From the NCBI GenBank assembly GCA_020441545.1, contig JAGRLZ010000063.1, positions 1-55,620 of the forward strand: a DNA stretch of 55,620 bases. The letters are read 5' to 3'. This document shows positions 41,234-52,194 of the stretch, piece after piece. Under the pieces are notes generated by a model. That model made no database searches and had not been told where the DNA came from. It saw only the letters and a program-made list of their open reading frames with translations. Every line of letters starts with the position of its first letter. The stretch's first letter is position 1. A program made the translations under genes and the position numbers. This DNA is from Xanthobacteraceae bacterium. Lineage in GTDB: Bacteria > Pseudomonadota > Alphaproteobacteria > Rhizobiales > Xanthobacteraceae.

Positions 41234-41471
41234 CCCGTCGTCCCTATCGTCGAATTCCGTCCTTTTCAGGAGGCCCTCTCAGGGTTTCCATGAACTTAAC
41301 AGAATGCGATTTTCCGGGATATCCGGGCGGGCGAAGGGTCGCAGCCGGCGCATGCCGGCCTGGGACGGGAACGGACCATCACACATCCGCCTTTGTTGTT
41401 GGCTGCAAACGGTCTACGACCTCCGTCATGCCGGTTCCCACACCGATCCTTTCCATTGGCAAAGAGCGCTC

Positions 41472-42341
41472 ATGAAAATCCGCAAAGCTGTGTTTCCGGT
41501 TGCCGGTCTCGGCACCCGCGTCCTCCCCGCCACCAAGGCGATGCCGAAGGAGATGCTGACCATCGTCGACCGGCCGCTGATCCAGTATGTGGTGGACGAG
41601 GCCAGGGAAGCCGGCATCGAGCACTTCATCTTCGTCACCGGGCGCAACAAGGGCGTGATCGAGGACCACTTCGACAGGATGTTCGAACTCGACGCCACGC
41701 TGGAAGCACGCGGCAAGACCGCCGAGCAGAACCTGCTGGCGCAGTTCCAGCCGCCGGCCGGCGCCATGAGTTTCACCCGGCAGCAGGCGCCGCTCGGCCT
41801 CGGCCACGCGGTATGGTGCGCCCGCGATATCGTCGGCGACGAGCCGTTCGCCGTGGTGCTGCCGGACGAACTGGTGCTCAACACGCCCGGCGTACTGAAG
41901 CAGATGATCGCCGCCGCCGAGGCGCTCGGCGACAAGGCCAACCTGATCGCGGTGGAGGCCGTGCCCGAAGACATGACCCACAATTACGGCGTGGTCGGCG
42001 TCGGCGAGCGGCTCGGCAAGGTGTTCGCCGTCGAGGGCATGGTGGAGAAGCCGCCGAAGGGCACCGCGCCCTCCAACCTGTCGATCACCGGGCGCTACAT
42101 CCTGCAGCCGGAAATCTTCAATATCCTCGAGACGCAGGAGCGTGGCGCCGGCAACGAGATCCAGCTCACCGACGGCATGAAGAAGCTGGCCGAGACGCAA
42201 AAGTTCTACGGCCTCGAATTCGAGGGCGAGCGGCACGACTGCGGGTCGCGCGCCGGCTTCCTGCGCGCCAACATCGCTTACGGCATGGCGCGTCCCGACC
42301 TGCGTGACGGCCTGCTCGCGGAAATGAAACGGTATTTTTGA
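41472..42341 (+). CDS. galU: UTP-glucose-1-phosphate uridylyltransferase
   Basis: The ATG at 41472 gives 289 residues, full length for bacterial GalU. The nucleotide-binding AVFPVAGLGTRVLPATKAMPKEML opens the protein, and VDRPLIQYVVDEAREAGI, APLGLGHAVWCA, VVLPDELV and MVEKP follow in order. HDCGSRAGFLRANI ends the sugar-nucleotide site. It makes UDP-glucose for exopolysaccharide, LPS and glucan synthesis. The open frame extends further upstream, but without a plausible start or family match. A secreted serine hydrolase gene follows on the same strand. Confidence 0.96.
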   Translation: MKIRKAVFPVAGLGTRVLPATKAMPKEMLTIVDRPLIQYVVDEAREAGIEHFIFVTGRNKGVIEDHFDRMFELDATLEARGKTAEQNLLAQFQPPAGAMSFTRQQAPLGLGHAVWCARDIVGDEPFAVVLPDELVLNTPGVLKQMIAAAEALGDKANLIAVEAVPEDMTHNYGVVGVGERLGKVFAVEGMVEKPPKGTAPSNLSITGRYILQPEIFNILETQERGAGNEIQLTDGMKKLAETQKFYGLEFEGERHDCGSRAGFLRANIAYGMARPDLRDGLLAEMKRYF

Positions 42342-42466
42342 GCGAGGCCGGGATTCGGGGCATCCGCGCGCAGGCGGCGACCTCGCGCTGGACAGGCGCG
42401 CCGGCTTCCGCGACGATGCCGCCGGGATTCAACCACCAGGATCAAACCCGACCCGAGGAAACCTCC

Positions 42467-43771
42467 ATGACCCGTGTTATCGCTCTCGCCGGCGCCAGCC
42501 TGATCGCGCTCGCAACCGCCGCACATGCCGGCGATCCGCCGAAGCTGCCGACCGCGGCACAAAGCGATCCCATCGCCAACAAGGTGATGCAGGGCTTCCC
42601 GCCGCCGCCGGACAAGATCGTGCGCTTCGGCAACGGCACCAGCGGCAAATTCCCGGGAACGCGCTGGGCTTTCAGCCACATCCGCGAACTGGTGCCGACG
42701 GCCAGTGTCTGGCGTGGCGAGGGCGCGGTCTCGGTGCTGCCGCGCGCGATGCGCGACATCGACAAGATTGCCGTCACCACCATGGACGGCAAGGCGATCA
42801 CGTTCGGCGACATGCCGGCGCTGACCTATGCCGACGGCCTGCTGGTGCTGCACAAGGGCAAGGTGATCTACGAGAAGTATTTCGGCGCCGGCGACGCGCA
42901 CAAGCCGCACATCGCGTTCTCGGTGACGAAGTCCTTCGTCGGCACGCTGGCGGCGGTGCTCGCCGCGCAGGGCAAGCTCGACCCCGATGCGCAGATCGTC
43001 AAATACGTTCCCGAATTGAAGGACTCCGCCTACGGCGACGCCACCGTGCGCGAGGTGATGGACATGACCATCGGCGTCAAATATTCGGAAAACTATTCCG
43101 ATCCGAAGGCCGAGGTGTTCGACTACGCCCGCGCCGGCGGAATGGTGCCGCAGCCGCCGGGCTACAGCGGCCCGAAGAACTTCTACGACTTCCTCGTCAA
43201 GCTGCAGAAGGAAGGCGAGCACGGCAAGGTGTTCGCCTACAAGACCTCCAACGCCGAGGTGCTGGCCTGGATCGTGAAGCGCGCATCCGGCAAATCGCTG
43301 GCCGACCTGCTGTCGACCGAGATCTGGCAGAAGCTCGGCACCGAGGAAGACGCTTATTTCATGGTCGATTCGATCGGCACCGAATCCGGCGGCGGCGGAC
43401 TGAACACCACCCTGCGCGACCTTGCCCGCTTCGGCGAGATGATCCGCAACAAGGGCAAGTTCAACGGCCGGCAGGTGATTCCGGAAGCCGCCGCCGCGGA
43501 AGTCGCCAAGGGCGGCGACAAGGCGAAATTCGCCCATGCGGCCTACAAGACGCTGCCCGGCTGGTCCTATCACGACATGTGGTGGCACACCGACAACGAG
43601 AACGGCGCTTTCGCCGCGCGCGGCATCTACGGCCAGTCGATCTATATCGATCCCAAGGCCGAGATGGTGATCGTGCGCTATGCCTCGCATCCCTACGCGG
43701 CCAATGCCGCCAACGATCCGGTGACGCTGCCGTCCTATTACGCGCTGGCAAAGGAACTGATGAAGAAGTAG
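42467..43771 (+). CDS. Exported serine hydrolase, beta-lactamase/6-aminohexanoate hydrolase type
   Basis: The ATG at 42467, with gaggaaa upstream, gives 434 residues. MTRVIALAGASLIALATAAHAG is a Sec signal peptide cut near residue 21. The SxxK nucleophile motif is S152-V-T-K155 in HIAFSVTKSFVGTL. The second motif appears as YKTSNAEVLAW near 260 and a WWHTDNENGAFAARGIYGQ stretch near 370 occupies the HxG region. Class C beta-lactamase-like esterases and the nylon-oligomer hydrolase share this pattern. Antibiotic hydrolysis cannot be assumed. It follows galU by about 125 bases. Confidence 0.87.
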   Translation: MTRVIALAGASLIALATAAHAGDPPKLPTAAQSDPIANKVMQGFPPPPDKIVRFGNGTSGKFPGTRWAFSHIRELVPTASVWRGEGAVSVLPRAMRDIDKIAVTTMDGKAITFGDMPALTYADGLLVLHKGKVIYEKYFGAGDAHKPHIAFSVTKSFVGTLAAVLAAQGKLDPDAQIVKYVPELKDSAYGDATVREVMDMTIGVKYSENYSDPKAEVFDYARAGGMVPQPPGYSGPKNFYDFLVKLQKEGEHGKVFAYKTSNAEVLAWIVKRASGKSLADLLSTEIWQKLGTEEDAYFMVDSIGTESGGGGLNTTLRDLARFGEMIRNKGKFNGRQVIPEAAAAEVAKGGDKAKFAHAAYKTLPGWSYHDMWWHTDNENGAFAARGIYGQSIYIDPKAEMVIVRYASHPYAANAANDPVTLPSYYALAKELMKK

Positions 43772-44143
43772 CGACACGGCCGCTCACGCAGGCGCGGCGG
43801 CGCGCCCGCGCACCGCCCTTGCTTCCGTCATCATCGGCGAAGGCGGATGATCCGGTATTCCGGGGCGCTTTCGGTCGGTCCCTGGAGCGTTTTCGAGCGA
43901 AGCGGGTGCCGGTTCGCGTAAAGAAAACGCGTAAAAGCAGGAATATCGAGCCCCGTTCCGGTTTGATCGGAACGGAAATGGCTCCAGGTTGCGGAAGACC
44001 GGATGCCCGCTGGAGCCTGTCACCGGGCCGGCGAATCCGGACCCGTTGGCGGGTATGACACATCGGGGATTGCGGCCTTACCGAACGCCCGCCATCCTCA
44101 TTGGGGATGGATGCGCGGGCCGCGCTCACGTAAGACGAGGCCC
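43772..44143. other. Intergenic region dominated by a repeat element
   Basis: These 372 bases hold the inverted-repeat element at 43881-43988 and no gene that I can support. Confidence 0.55.
43881..43988. repeat. Rhizobial-type extragenic repeat bounded by cctggagc/gctccagg
   Basis: Terminal arms cctggagc and gctccagg enclose ttttcgagcgaagcgggtgc, an internal gttttctt-like inverted stretch around gcgtaaagaaaacgcgtaaa, and ccgttccggtttgatcgga. This layout matches repetitive extragenic elements common in Bradyrhizobium and related genomes, which end in ggctccag. Confidence 0.7.
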
Positions 44144-44404
44144 ATGGCCAACGATTACACCCCGCTCGCCGACTACCTGAAGGCGCAGACACGCGCCGAT
44201 TTCGTGCTGACCTTCGAGGAGATCGAGGAGATCATCGACGATGCGCTGCCGCGCGCGGCGCAGCGCGCGGCCTGGTGGGACGTGACCCGCGCGCCGGAAG
44301 AGCGGATGCCGCAGCGCGAGGCCATCATCGATGCCGGCTTCACCGCCACCCGCTCGGCCGACGGCAACAGCGTCAGGTTCTCGAAGGTGCGCGCCCGGCG
44401 CTGA
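44144..44404 (+). CDS. Small conserved protein (DUF7662-like)
   Basis: The ATG at 44144 gives 86 residues. The pattern YTPLADYLKAQ, VLTFEEIEEIIDDALPRAAQRAAWWDV and an alternating C-terminal GFTATRSADGNSVRFSKV matches a small family found in many bacteria, sometimes called DUF7662. The motif LTFxEIExI...LPxxA...WW is its core. It is probably a compact winged-helix-like or mixed alpha/beta domain; no function is known. The extended upstream frame is discarded because the start lies where the family begins. Confidence 0.72.
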   Translation: MANDYTPLADYLKAQTRADFVLTFEEIEEIIDDALPRAAQRAAWWDVTRAPEERMPQREAIIDAGFTATRSADGNSVRFSKVRARR

Positions 44405-44485
44405 TCTGCGCGGCCGTCATCGAACCCGCGCGGCGCCAGAACCACGACTGCGGCGGCAATGACGGGCACGTGACGCCAACGGCGG

Positions 44486-44530
44486 CCTTGCATCCGACGA
44501 CCTTGCATCCGACGACCTCGCATCCCGGCA
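44486..44530. repeat. 15-bp tandem repeat, three copies
   Basis: ccttgcatccgacga is present twice unchanged, followed by cctcgcatcccggca. Confidence 0.92.
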
Positions 44531-44746
44531 GCAATGTATCCCGATACCCGCTTCATCCAAATTTGAGCTACCAATGCCCGTGGTTCGATTCTAACATTCA
44601 CCTCCCCTCCCGGCAGGCATCTATGCAATGCTGGACCCAGACCAACCGCCAGCACGTATTTGGATTCCCGTGGAGCTTCTGGATTTGACATTCGCCTCAC
44701 GAACCTGTCGCAGCGTGGGAAGCAGATGGCGGCTCCACGCCCCTGG

Positions 44747-44780
44747 CGATCTTCTGCGACATACGATCTTCTGCGACACA
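44747..44780. repeat. 17-bp tandem duplication in the icd leader
   Basis: cgatcttctgcgacata and cgatcttctgcgacaca are adjacent, differing only near their ends, about 50 bases before the icd ATG. Confidence 0.9.
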
Positions 44781-44830
44781 CCATCAGGCCGCAAGGCGCC
44801 GGATCAGACCACCACGCGAAGAAGGCCCGC

Positions 44831-47068
<2,238 letters not shown>

Positions 47069-47098
47069 GCCGGGCGGCCTGAGCCTGACAGAAGGCAT

Positions 47099-47137
47099 GC
47101 GCCATTCCGCCCGCGGTCGTCCGGGACGGAATGGCGC
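47099..47137. terminator. Hairpin between convergent icd and minE
   Basis: gcgccattccg(c)ccg pairs with cggg(a)cggaatggcgc, leaving a small internal mismatch and a short loop. It starts 31 bases after the icd stop and ends just before the minE stop. It lacks a T tract on either side, so its strength is uncertain. Confidence 0.45.
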
Positions 47138-47143
47138 GGCCAG

Positions 47144-47425
47144 TCAGCTTGCGGCAGCCAACCGTTTGTCGACGCCGTTCGGAATCTCGATATCGACCTC
47201 GAGCGTCGAGACACTGCTGCCCCGGTCCATCCGGACCACCACCTTGTCGGGATCGAGCTCGATATGCCGGGAGACCACGGCGAGAATCTCTTCCCGCAGA
47301 ATCCCGAGAAGATCGGGCTGGCTGCGCAGCCCGCGTTCGTGCGCCAGCAGGATTTGCAGCCGCTCCCGGGCGACCGGCGCGGAGCCGGTGCGGCGGCGAA
47401 GGAATTGCAGGAGATTGATGCTCAT
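47144..47425 (-). CDS. minE: Cell division topological specificity factor MinE
   Basis: This 93-residue protein has an N-terminal membrane/MinD-binding segment ([10 protein letters not shown]), the [21 protein letters not shown] helix-strand region that activates MinD ATPase, and a C-terminal dimer domain ([20 protein letters not shown]). It drives pole-to-pole movement of MinD/MinC. Its ATG overlaps the minD stop by four bases. Confidence 0.97.
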   Translation of the reverse strand: MSINLLQFLRRRTGSAPVARERLQILLAHERGLRSQPDLLGILREEILAVVSRHIELDPDKVVVRMDRGSSVSTLEVDIEIPNGVDKRLAAAS

Positions 47426-48240
47426 GCAGCCCTCCGTCCCAGCAGGCGATCCATGAAGCCGCGGCGCGGCTCGGCCGGCACCATCATGGCGACCGTCTCG
47501 CCGGTGAGGCGGCGCGCCGCGTCGGAATAGGCCCGCGCCGGCATGCTCGCGGCATCGTTCAGCGTGACCGGCGAGCCGACGTTCGAGGCACGCAGCACGT
47601 CCTGGCTTTCGGGAATGATCCCCAGCAGCGGAATCGCCAGGATTTCGAGGATATCGTCGATGCTGAGCATCTCGCCGCGCGCGGCGCGGCCCGTATCATA
47701 GCGCGTGATCAGGACGTGCTTCTTCACCTGCTCGCCCGCTTCCGCCTTGACCGTCTTGGAATCGAGCATGCCGATGATGCGGTCGGCGTCGCGGACCGAC
47801 GAGACTTCGGGATTGGTGACGACGATGGCCTCGTCGGCATAGCGCATCGCCAGCGTGGCGCCGCGCTCGATGCCGGCGGGGCTGTCGCAGATCACCCAGT
47901 CGAACTTGGTCCGCAGGTCGGCGATGATGTCGCGCACCCCCTCCTCGGTCAGCGCGTCCTTGTCCCGCGTCTGCGAGGCCGGCAATAGCCACAGGCTTTC
48001 CAGCCGCTTGTCGCGGATCAGCGCCTGCGAGAGCTTGGCGACGCCCTGCGCCACATTGATGAGATCGAACACGACCCGCCGCTCCGCGCCCATGATGAGG
48101 TCGAGGTTGCGCAGGCCGACGTCGAAGTCGACGACGACGACCTTCTCTCCGCGCTGAGCCAGCGCCGCGCCGATGGCGGCGGTGGACGTGGTCTTGCCCA
48201 CGCCGCCCTTGCCCGATGTCACGACCAAGACCTTGGCCAT
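47422..48240 (-). CDS. minD: Septum site-determining ATPase MinD
   Basis: This 272-residue protein has the deviant Walker A motif KGGVGKTT at 11-18, [13 protein letters not shown] as switch region and DSPAGIE as Walker B. Its C-terminal [11 protein letters not shown] is the amphipathic membrane-targeting helix. It recruits MinC to the membrane to block polar Z-rings and is released by MinE. The gene follows minC with a 121-base gap that holds a palindromic repeat. Confidence 0.98.
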   Translation of the reverse strand: MAKVLVVTSGKGGVGKTTSTAAIGAALAQRGEKVVVVDFDVGLRNLDLIMGAERRVVFDLINVAQGVAKLSQALIRDKRLESLWLLPASQTRDKDALTEEGVRDIIADLRTKFDWVICDSPAGIERGATLAMRYADEAIVVTNPEVSSVRDADRIIGMLDSKTVKAEAGEQVKKHVLITRYDTGRAARGEMLSIDDILEILAIPLLGIIPESQDVLRASNVGSPVTLNDAASMPARAYSDAARRLTGETVAMMVPAEPRRGFMDRLLGRRAA

Positions 48241-48315
48241 TGTTGTCTCCTTTGCCTGTCCAGGGTCCGATCCAACCGCGTTGGAATCGGACCCGCCGTT
48301 TGTCTTTTTGGTCGA

Positions 48316-48362
48316 GCACGATCTTGTCCGACAGCCGGTTTCCGGCTTACGGGACCATGCTC
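48316..48362. repeat. Extragenic repeat between minC and minD
   Basis: The sequence from gcacgatcttgtccgacag through accggtttcc-like gccggtttccggc to gaccatgctcta matches the agcatg...catgct type of short repeat found in many rhizobial intergenic gaps. The central gccgg/ccggc forms a hairpin. It overlaps the last codon of minC. Confidence 0.55.
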
Positions 48363-49063
48363 TAGTTGAGCGGCGTGATCCGCATCATTTCGCCGTCGAG
48401 CCACGCCTGCGCGGGTCGCCGGCGGAGCGTTTCGCCGATGTCTTCCGCAGTCTGGTAATATCCGTCGATGGCGAGAAGCTCCGCCTCGATCTTCTGGCAA
48501 TAAATGCGCGCCGCCGAATTGCCGTTGATGCCGGCCATCGCGCGTCCGCGTAATGTCCCGTAAACATGGATGGAGCCGCCGGCGACGATCTCCGCGCCGG
48601 ACCCGACCGAGCCGAGCACGGTGACGTCGCCTTCGGTAAACACGATCCGCTGCCCCGATCGCACCGGGTTCTGCAGCAGCAGCGAGGGCGGAGCCGCAGG
48701 CAGCTTGTCCTCGACGACCTTTTCCGTCTCGGCCAGTTCGACCGCGGAGGGCCGCCCGCCGGTCATCAGCGGCGGCAGGCTTGCATCCAGCAACCCGGCC
48801 TCGACGCCTTCGAGGCCCAGAACGCGGACGCCGCGGCTTTCGAGGTTCGAGACCAGATGCGCGATGCCATGCGTGCTCAATTCGACCGCCGCGAGATCGA
48901 GAACGATCGGCCGTCCCACGAAGAAGCCCGGCGAGCGGGCCAGCGTCGCGTCGATGTCCTCGAGCCAGTTCACGATCGGCATGGCGGGAGAGAGCACGAA
49001 CATGACGTAGGACCGGCCACGCAGGCGCATCAACTGGCGCGGGGACTCCACCTTTGAATCCAT
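48362..49063 (-). CDS. minC: Septum site-determining protein MinC
   Basis: This 233-residue protein inhibits FtsZ polymerisation at the poles. The N-terminal domain (about 1-110: RLRGRSYVMFVLSPAMPIVNWLEDIDATLARSPGFF) contacts FtsZ. The C-terminal beta-helix domain (about 130-230: PVRSGQRIVFTEGDVTVLGSVGSGAEIVAGGSIHVYG, GRAMAGINGNSAARIYCQ) binds MinD. It is the first gene of the minC-minD-minE operon and has a CtrA-type box 64 bases before its start. Confidence 0.96.
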   Translation of the reverse strand: MDSKVESPRQLMRLRGRSYVMFVLSPAMPIVNWLEDIDATLARSPGFFVGRPIVLDLAAVELSTHGIAHLVSNLESRGVRVLGLEGVEAGLLDASLPPLMTGGRPSAVELAETEKVVEDKLPAAPPSLLLQNPVRSGQRIVFTEGDVTVLGSVGSGAEIVAGGSIHVYGTLRGRAMAGINGNSAARIYCQKIEAELLAIDGYYQTAEDIGETLRRRPAQAWLDGEMMRITPLN

Positions 49064-49126
49064 GGACGACGGCTCGCTGTTCGGGATTGATTTGCCATTG
49101 GTTAATTTTAGATTGAGCCGTGTTGG

Positions 49127-49142
49127 TTAACGAGCGGTTAAC
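49127..49142. promoter_or_regulatory. CtrA-type full site upstream of minC
   Basis: TTAA-cgagcgg-TTAAC matches the CtrA consensus TTAA-N7-TTAAC exactly. Because the flanks continue as GGTTAAC, it also reads as a consensus on the other strand. It lies 64 bases upstream of the minC ATG, in the only AT-rich part of the gap. CtrA control of min genes is known in Sinorhizobium, from memory. Confidence 0.65.
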
Positions 49143-49250
49143 GGATGGTCATTGGCCTGCGCTTGTGGACCGGCGTGGCCGGCGCGTCACACAGCATCGC
49201 GGATCGACCGGCGAACGATCCGTTCCTCGTGCGCAGAGGCTTCGGGGGGC

Positions 49251-49314
49251 GTCTGCTCCAGGAGTCGTCTGCTTCAGGAGTCGTCTGCTTCAGGGGTCGT
49301 CTGCTTCAGGCGTC
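49251..49314. repeat. 16-bp tandem repeat, four copies, at the end of the LysR gene
   Basis: Four copies of gtctgcttcaggagtc, with substitutions at the ninth and fourteenth positions, follow head to tail from 49251, 49267, 49283 and 49299. The last copy overlaps the stop codon of the LysR gene, so the array probably arose by copying the end of that gene outward. Confidence 0.93.
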
Positions 49315-50193
49315 GTCCGCCCGCGCGAACCGGGCGCACAGCCAGTCGGCAAACGCCGTCAGCGACGGATCCGCCGCCAGCCGCGCCTCGTATTGCAGCG
49401 TGAAATGCCGCGTCGTCGGCCGGCGCGCCGGATGCGCGATCACAAGGCTGCCGCTGGCGAGATCGGGTTGCAGCAATTCCTCGATCGCGATCGCCGCGCC
49501 GAGGTCGGCGGCGGCCGCCTCGAGCGTCTGGCTGGCGCTCTCAAAACTGCTTCCACCGCGCACCGCGATCGCGCCCAGTCCCGCATGGTCGAGCCATCGG
49601 CGCCAGTCTTCGGGGCGGGGTCGGGTATGGAGCAGCGGAACCGCGGTGAAGTCGATCGGTCCCGCCGCCAGGCGCCGGGGCGCCGCGACCGCCACGGTCG
49701 TGATCGGCATCAGCGGCCGGACCACGAGACCGGCCTGGCGGCCGGAGCTGGAAACCGCGATCACCGCATCGAAGCGGGTCGGAAGCAGGTCGAGCGGGTT
49801 GGTGCTGGTGTGGACGTCGACCTCGAGCGACGGCAGGCTCCGGCCCAGGTCGGCCAGCCGCGGCAGCAGCACCCGCGACAGGAAATGGCCATAGACCCCG
49901 ATCGACAGGCGCCGGTGCTGGCGCATGCGCACGCCGCTGGCCGCCTCATGAAGGCGATCGAGCGCCTCGCGCGCGGCGTCCGCCATGGAGCGCCCCACCG
50001 GGGTCAGTTCGATGCCGCCGGCCCGGCGCACGAACAGCGACGCCTTGAGATCCGCCTCCAGCGCCCGGACCAGCCGGCTCACCGCGCCGGGGGTGACGGC
50101 GAGTTCGTGGGCGGCCAGCGTCATCGACAAATGACGGGCGGTCGCCTCGAAAGCGCGGATGGCATTCAGCGAAGGCAGGCGTCGCACCGGCAT
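49306..50193 (-). CDS. LysR-family regulator, GcvA-like
   Basis: This 295-residue protein opens with RRLPSLNAIRAFEATARHLSMTLAAHELAVTPGAVSRLVRALE, the N-terminal signature of the GcvA/AmpR branch of LysR proteins. The effector domain spans about 93-290 (IGVYGHFLSRVLLPRLADL; RFDAVIAVS; AADLGAAIAIEELLQPDLASG). It is divergent from the AidB-like acyl-CoA dehydrogenase with only 63 bases between them, and an inverted repeat overlaps its start. It most likely regulates that gene rather than glycine cleavage. Confidence 0.92.
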   Translation of the reverse strand: MPVRRLPSLNAIRAFEATARHLSMTLAAHELAVTPGAVSRLVRALEADLKASLFVRRAGGIELTPVGRSMADAAREALDRLHEAASGVRMRQHRRLSIGVYGHFLSRVLLPRLADLGRSLPSLEVDVHTSTNPLDLLPTRFDAVIAVSSSGRQAGLVVRPLMPITTVAVAAPRRLAAGPIDFTAVPLLHTRPRPEDWRRWLDHAGLGAIAVRGGSSFESASQTLEAAAADLGAAIAIEELLQPDLASGSLVIAHPARRPTTRHFTLQYEARLAADPSLTAFADWLCARFARADDA

Positions 50194-50196
50194 GAA

Positions 50197-50213
50197 ATTG
50201 AGATTAACTCAAT
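50197..50213. promoter_or_regulatory. Candidate LysR binding site beside the divergent starts
   Basis: attgag-attaa-ctcaat is a 6-bp inverted repeat around an AT centre, immediately next to the LysR start at 50193 in the 63-base divergent gap. Placement suggests autoregulation and control of the acyl-CoA dehydrogenase. Confidence 0.5.
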
Positions 50214-50256
50214 TCGGGCGCCACACAAATCGTTTGATGTTGCGGAAATATCAATC

Positions 50257-52062
50257 ATGCTGGCGGGTATGAATTACATCGCCCCCAATCCCGTCGACCC
50301 GTCCGCCCTCGCCAGCCCGACTGCCGTCGCGCGCCGGTCGCAGCACATCGCCCCCGACTGCGCGGGGCTGAACTTCTACGAGATCGACCGCAGCCTGCGC
50401 GATCTCCTGACGCTCTACATGGATGCGCCGCTGCTGGCGCACCTGACCCCGCACCTTGCAAACCTCGGCGAACTCGCCGGCGGCCGGCTGAACACGCTCG
50501 CCGATCTCGCCGACAAGCATCCGCCGCAACTGCACCATCGCGACAAGTTCGGTCGCGACGCCGAATGGATCGAAGTCCATCCGGCCTATGACGAAATCCG
50601 CAGGATCGCGTTCGAGCAGTTCGGCATGCACGCCATGACCTCGCGCGCCGGCGTGCTGGGCTGGCCCGAGGCGATGCCCACGCTCGCCAAGCAGGCGTTC
50701 TTCTACCTGTTCTCGCAGGCCGAATTCGGCGTGCTCTGCCCGACCAACCTGACCGATTGCACCTCGGACCTGCTGGAACGCTACGGCTCGCCGGAACTCA
50801 AGGCACGCTACCTCGACCGCATGCGGACCCAGGACATGAACGAGCTGCTCTACGGCGCGCAGTTCATGACCGAGAAGATCGGCGGCTCCGACGCCGGCGC
50901 GGCCGAACTGACCGCGGTGCGCGACGGCGAGCACTGGCGGCTCTATGGCGAGAAGTGGTTCTGCTCCAATGCCGACGGCGACGTCGCGGTGCTGCTGGCG
51001 CGGCCCGAGGGCGCGCAGGCGGGCGGACGCGGCCTCGGCCTGTTCCTGATGCCGCGCCACCTGCCGGACGGCACCCGCAACGGTTATCGGATCGTCCGCC
51101 TGAAGGACAAGCTGGGCAGCCGCTCGATGCCCAGCGGCGAGATCATCTTCGACGGCGCCGTCGCCTATCATCTCGGCGAGCTCGATCGCGGCCTGAAGCA
51201 GATGCTGGAGATGGTGAACTACAGCCGCGTGTCGCACCTGACGCGCGCCTCCGGCATGATGCGGCGCTGCCTCAACGAAGCGCTGCAGGTCGCCCGCCAC
51301 CGCAATGCGTTCGGCCATCGCGTCATCGAATATCCGCTGATGCGGCGGCAGCTCGTGAAGATGACGATCAAGACCGAGCAGTCGCTGTCGGCCTTGATGC
51401 TTGCCTGCGCCATGATCGAGCGCAAGGACGAGCACGCCGCCAAGATCGTCCGCGTGCTGACGCCGGTGTGCAAGTATCGCGCCTCGCGCGACAACATCGC
51501 GGTCGCCACCGCCGCCATGGAAGCACGCGGCGGCAACGGCTACATCGAGGACTGGCCCAATGCGCGACTGGTGCGCGATGCCCATCTTGGCGTGATCTGG
51601 GACGGCACCAGCAGCGTCAACGCGCTGGACGTGATCCAGCGCGCGGTCGGCAAGGAGCGCGCGCACCGGCCGTTGGGCGCAGAGCTTCAGGACCGGCTCG
51701 CCGACGCCAGGAACGTGTCCGGCCAGTTCCGCAGCCGCCTCGGCAACGTCCTGTCGCAGGCCATCGACTTCGCCGAGCAGGTCGCGGATTCGCCGGAGAA
51801 CGAGCGCTTCACGCGCCTCGCCGCCGGCGCGCTCTATCACGTCGCCACCGCGGTTCTGATGCTCAACGAGGGCGCCCGTCTCGGCGAAGCCGGCGGCGAC
51901 GCCCGACGCCTGCTGATGGCGCGGTTCGTGCTCGAACATCGCCTGGCGGACCAGCCGAAGCTGAGCCTGAGCCGGGACACCTGGGAGGATCGGGCGATCG
52001 GCCTGCTGCTCGACGACACGCCGGTGCCGCTGGACGTCGCATCATCGCTTCTGAATGCATGA
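50257..52062 (+). CDS. AidB-like acyl-CoA dehydrogenase
   Basis: The ATG at 50257 gives 601 residues; the ATG at 50269, with ggcggg before it, is an alternative four codons later. The long form and LHHRDKFGRDAEWIEVHPAYDEIRRIAFEQFGMHAM place it in the AidB/ACAD group with an extra N-terminal part. Then come LYGAQFMTEKIGGSDAG, WRLYGEKWFCSNADGDV, the ARHRNAFGHRVIEYPLMRRQL helix and GGNGYIEDWPNARLVRD. The base position reads VIWDGTSSVNALD, Asp where AidB proteins usually have Glu. AidB relatives act on acyl-CoAs or in alkylation response; a catabolic role fits better here. A strong terminator follows. Confidence 0.88.
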   Translation: MLAGMNYIAPNPVDPSALASPTAVARRSQHIAPDCAGLNFYEIDRSLRDLLTLYMDAPLLAHLTPHLANLGELAGGRLNTLADLADKHPPQLHHRDKFGRDAEWIEVHPAYDEIRRIAFEQFGMHAMTSRAGVLGWPEAMPTLAKQAFFYLFSQAEFGVLCPTNLTDCTSDLLERYGSPELKARYLDRMRTQDMNELLYGAQFMTEKIGGSDAGAAELTAVRDGEHWRLYGEKWFCSNADGDVAVLLARPEGAQAGGRGLGLFLMPRHLPDGTRNGYRIVRLKDKLGSRSMPSGEIIFDGAVAYHLGELDRGLKQMLEMVNYSRVSHLTRASGMMRRCLNEALQVARHRNAFGHRVIEYPLMRRQLVKMTIKTEQSLSALMLACAMIERKDEHAAKIVRVLTPVCKYRASRDNIAVATAAMEARGGNGYIEDWPNARLVRDAHLGVIWDGTSSVNALDVIQRAVGKERAHRPLGAELQDRLADARNVSGQFRSRLGNVLSQAIDFAEQVADSPENERFTRLAAGALYHVATAVLMLNEGARLGEAGGDARRLLMARFVLEHRLADQPKLSLSRDTWEDRAIGLLLDDTPVPLDVASSLLNA

Positions 52063-52110
52063 GACCAGCCGGACAGATGCCGGCGCTGTCAGCCGGATGA
52101 CGACATCAGA

Positions 52111-52146
52111 ACTCCGCTTCCGACGGATATCGGAAGCGGAGTTTTG
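52111..52146 (+). terminator. Rho-independent terminator after the AidB-like gene
   Basis: actccgcttccga and tcggaagcggagt form a perfect 13-bp stem around cggata, followed by tttgcgttt on the plus strand. It ends the AidB-like transcript 48 bases after the stop codon and may limit read-through from the convergent ligase gene. Confidence 0.85.
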
Positions 52147-52194
52147 CGTTTGAGATGACGCCGCGAAACGAGCCGCCACAAGAGATCGCAACGG

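Larger units (their letters stand above)
44405..44830. other. Intergenic region upstream of icd with two tandem-repeat arrays
   Basis: No gene is visible in these 426 bases. The stretch at 44540-44700 is AT-richer and probably carries the icd promoter; a 15-bp three-copy array (44486-44530) and a 17-bp two-copy array (44747-44780) flank it. Confidence 0.55.

Noticed and set aside
42467..43771. Antibiotic-resistance beta-lactamase
   Set aside because: The SxxK fold is shared with esterases and amide hydrolases, and the other motifs differ from true class C enzymes, so resistance cannot be claimed.
49120..50256. N-terminal extension of the AidB-like dehydrogenase
   Set aside because: It would run through the LysR gene on the other strand; family similarity begins at 50257 or 50269.
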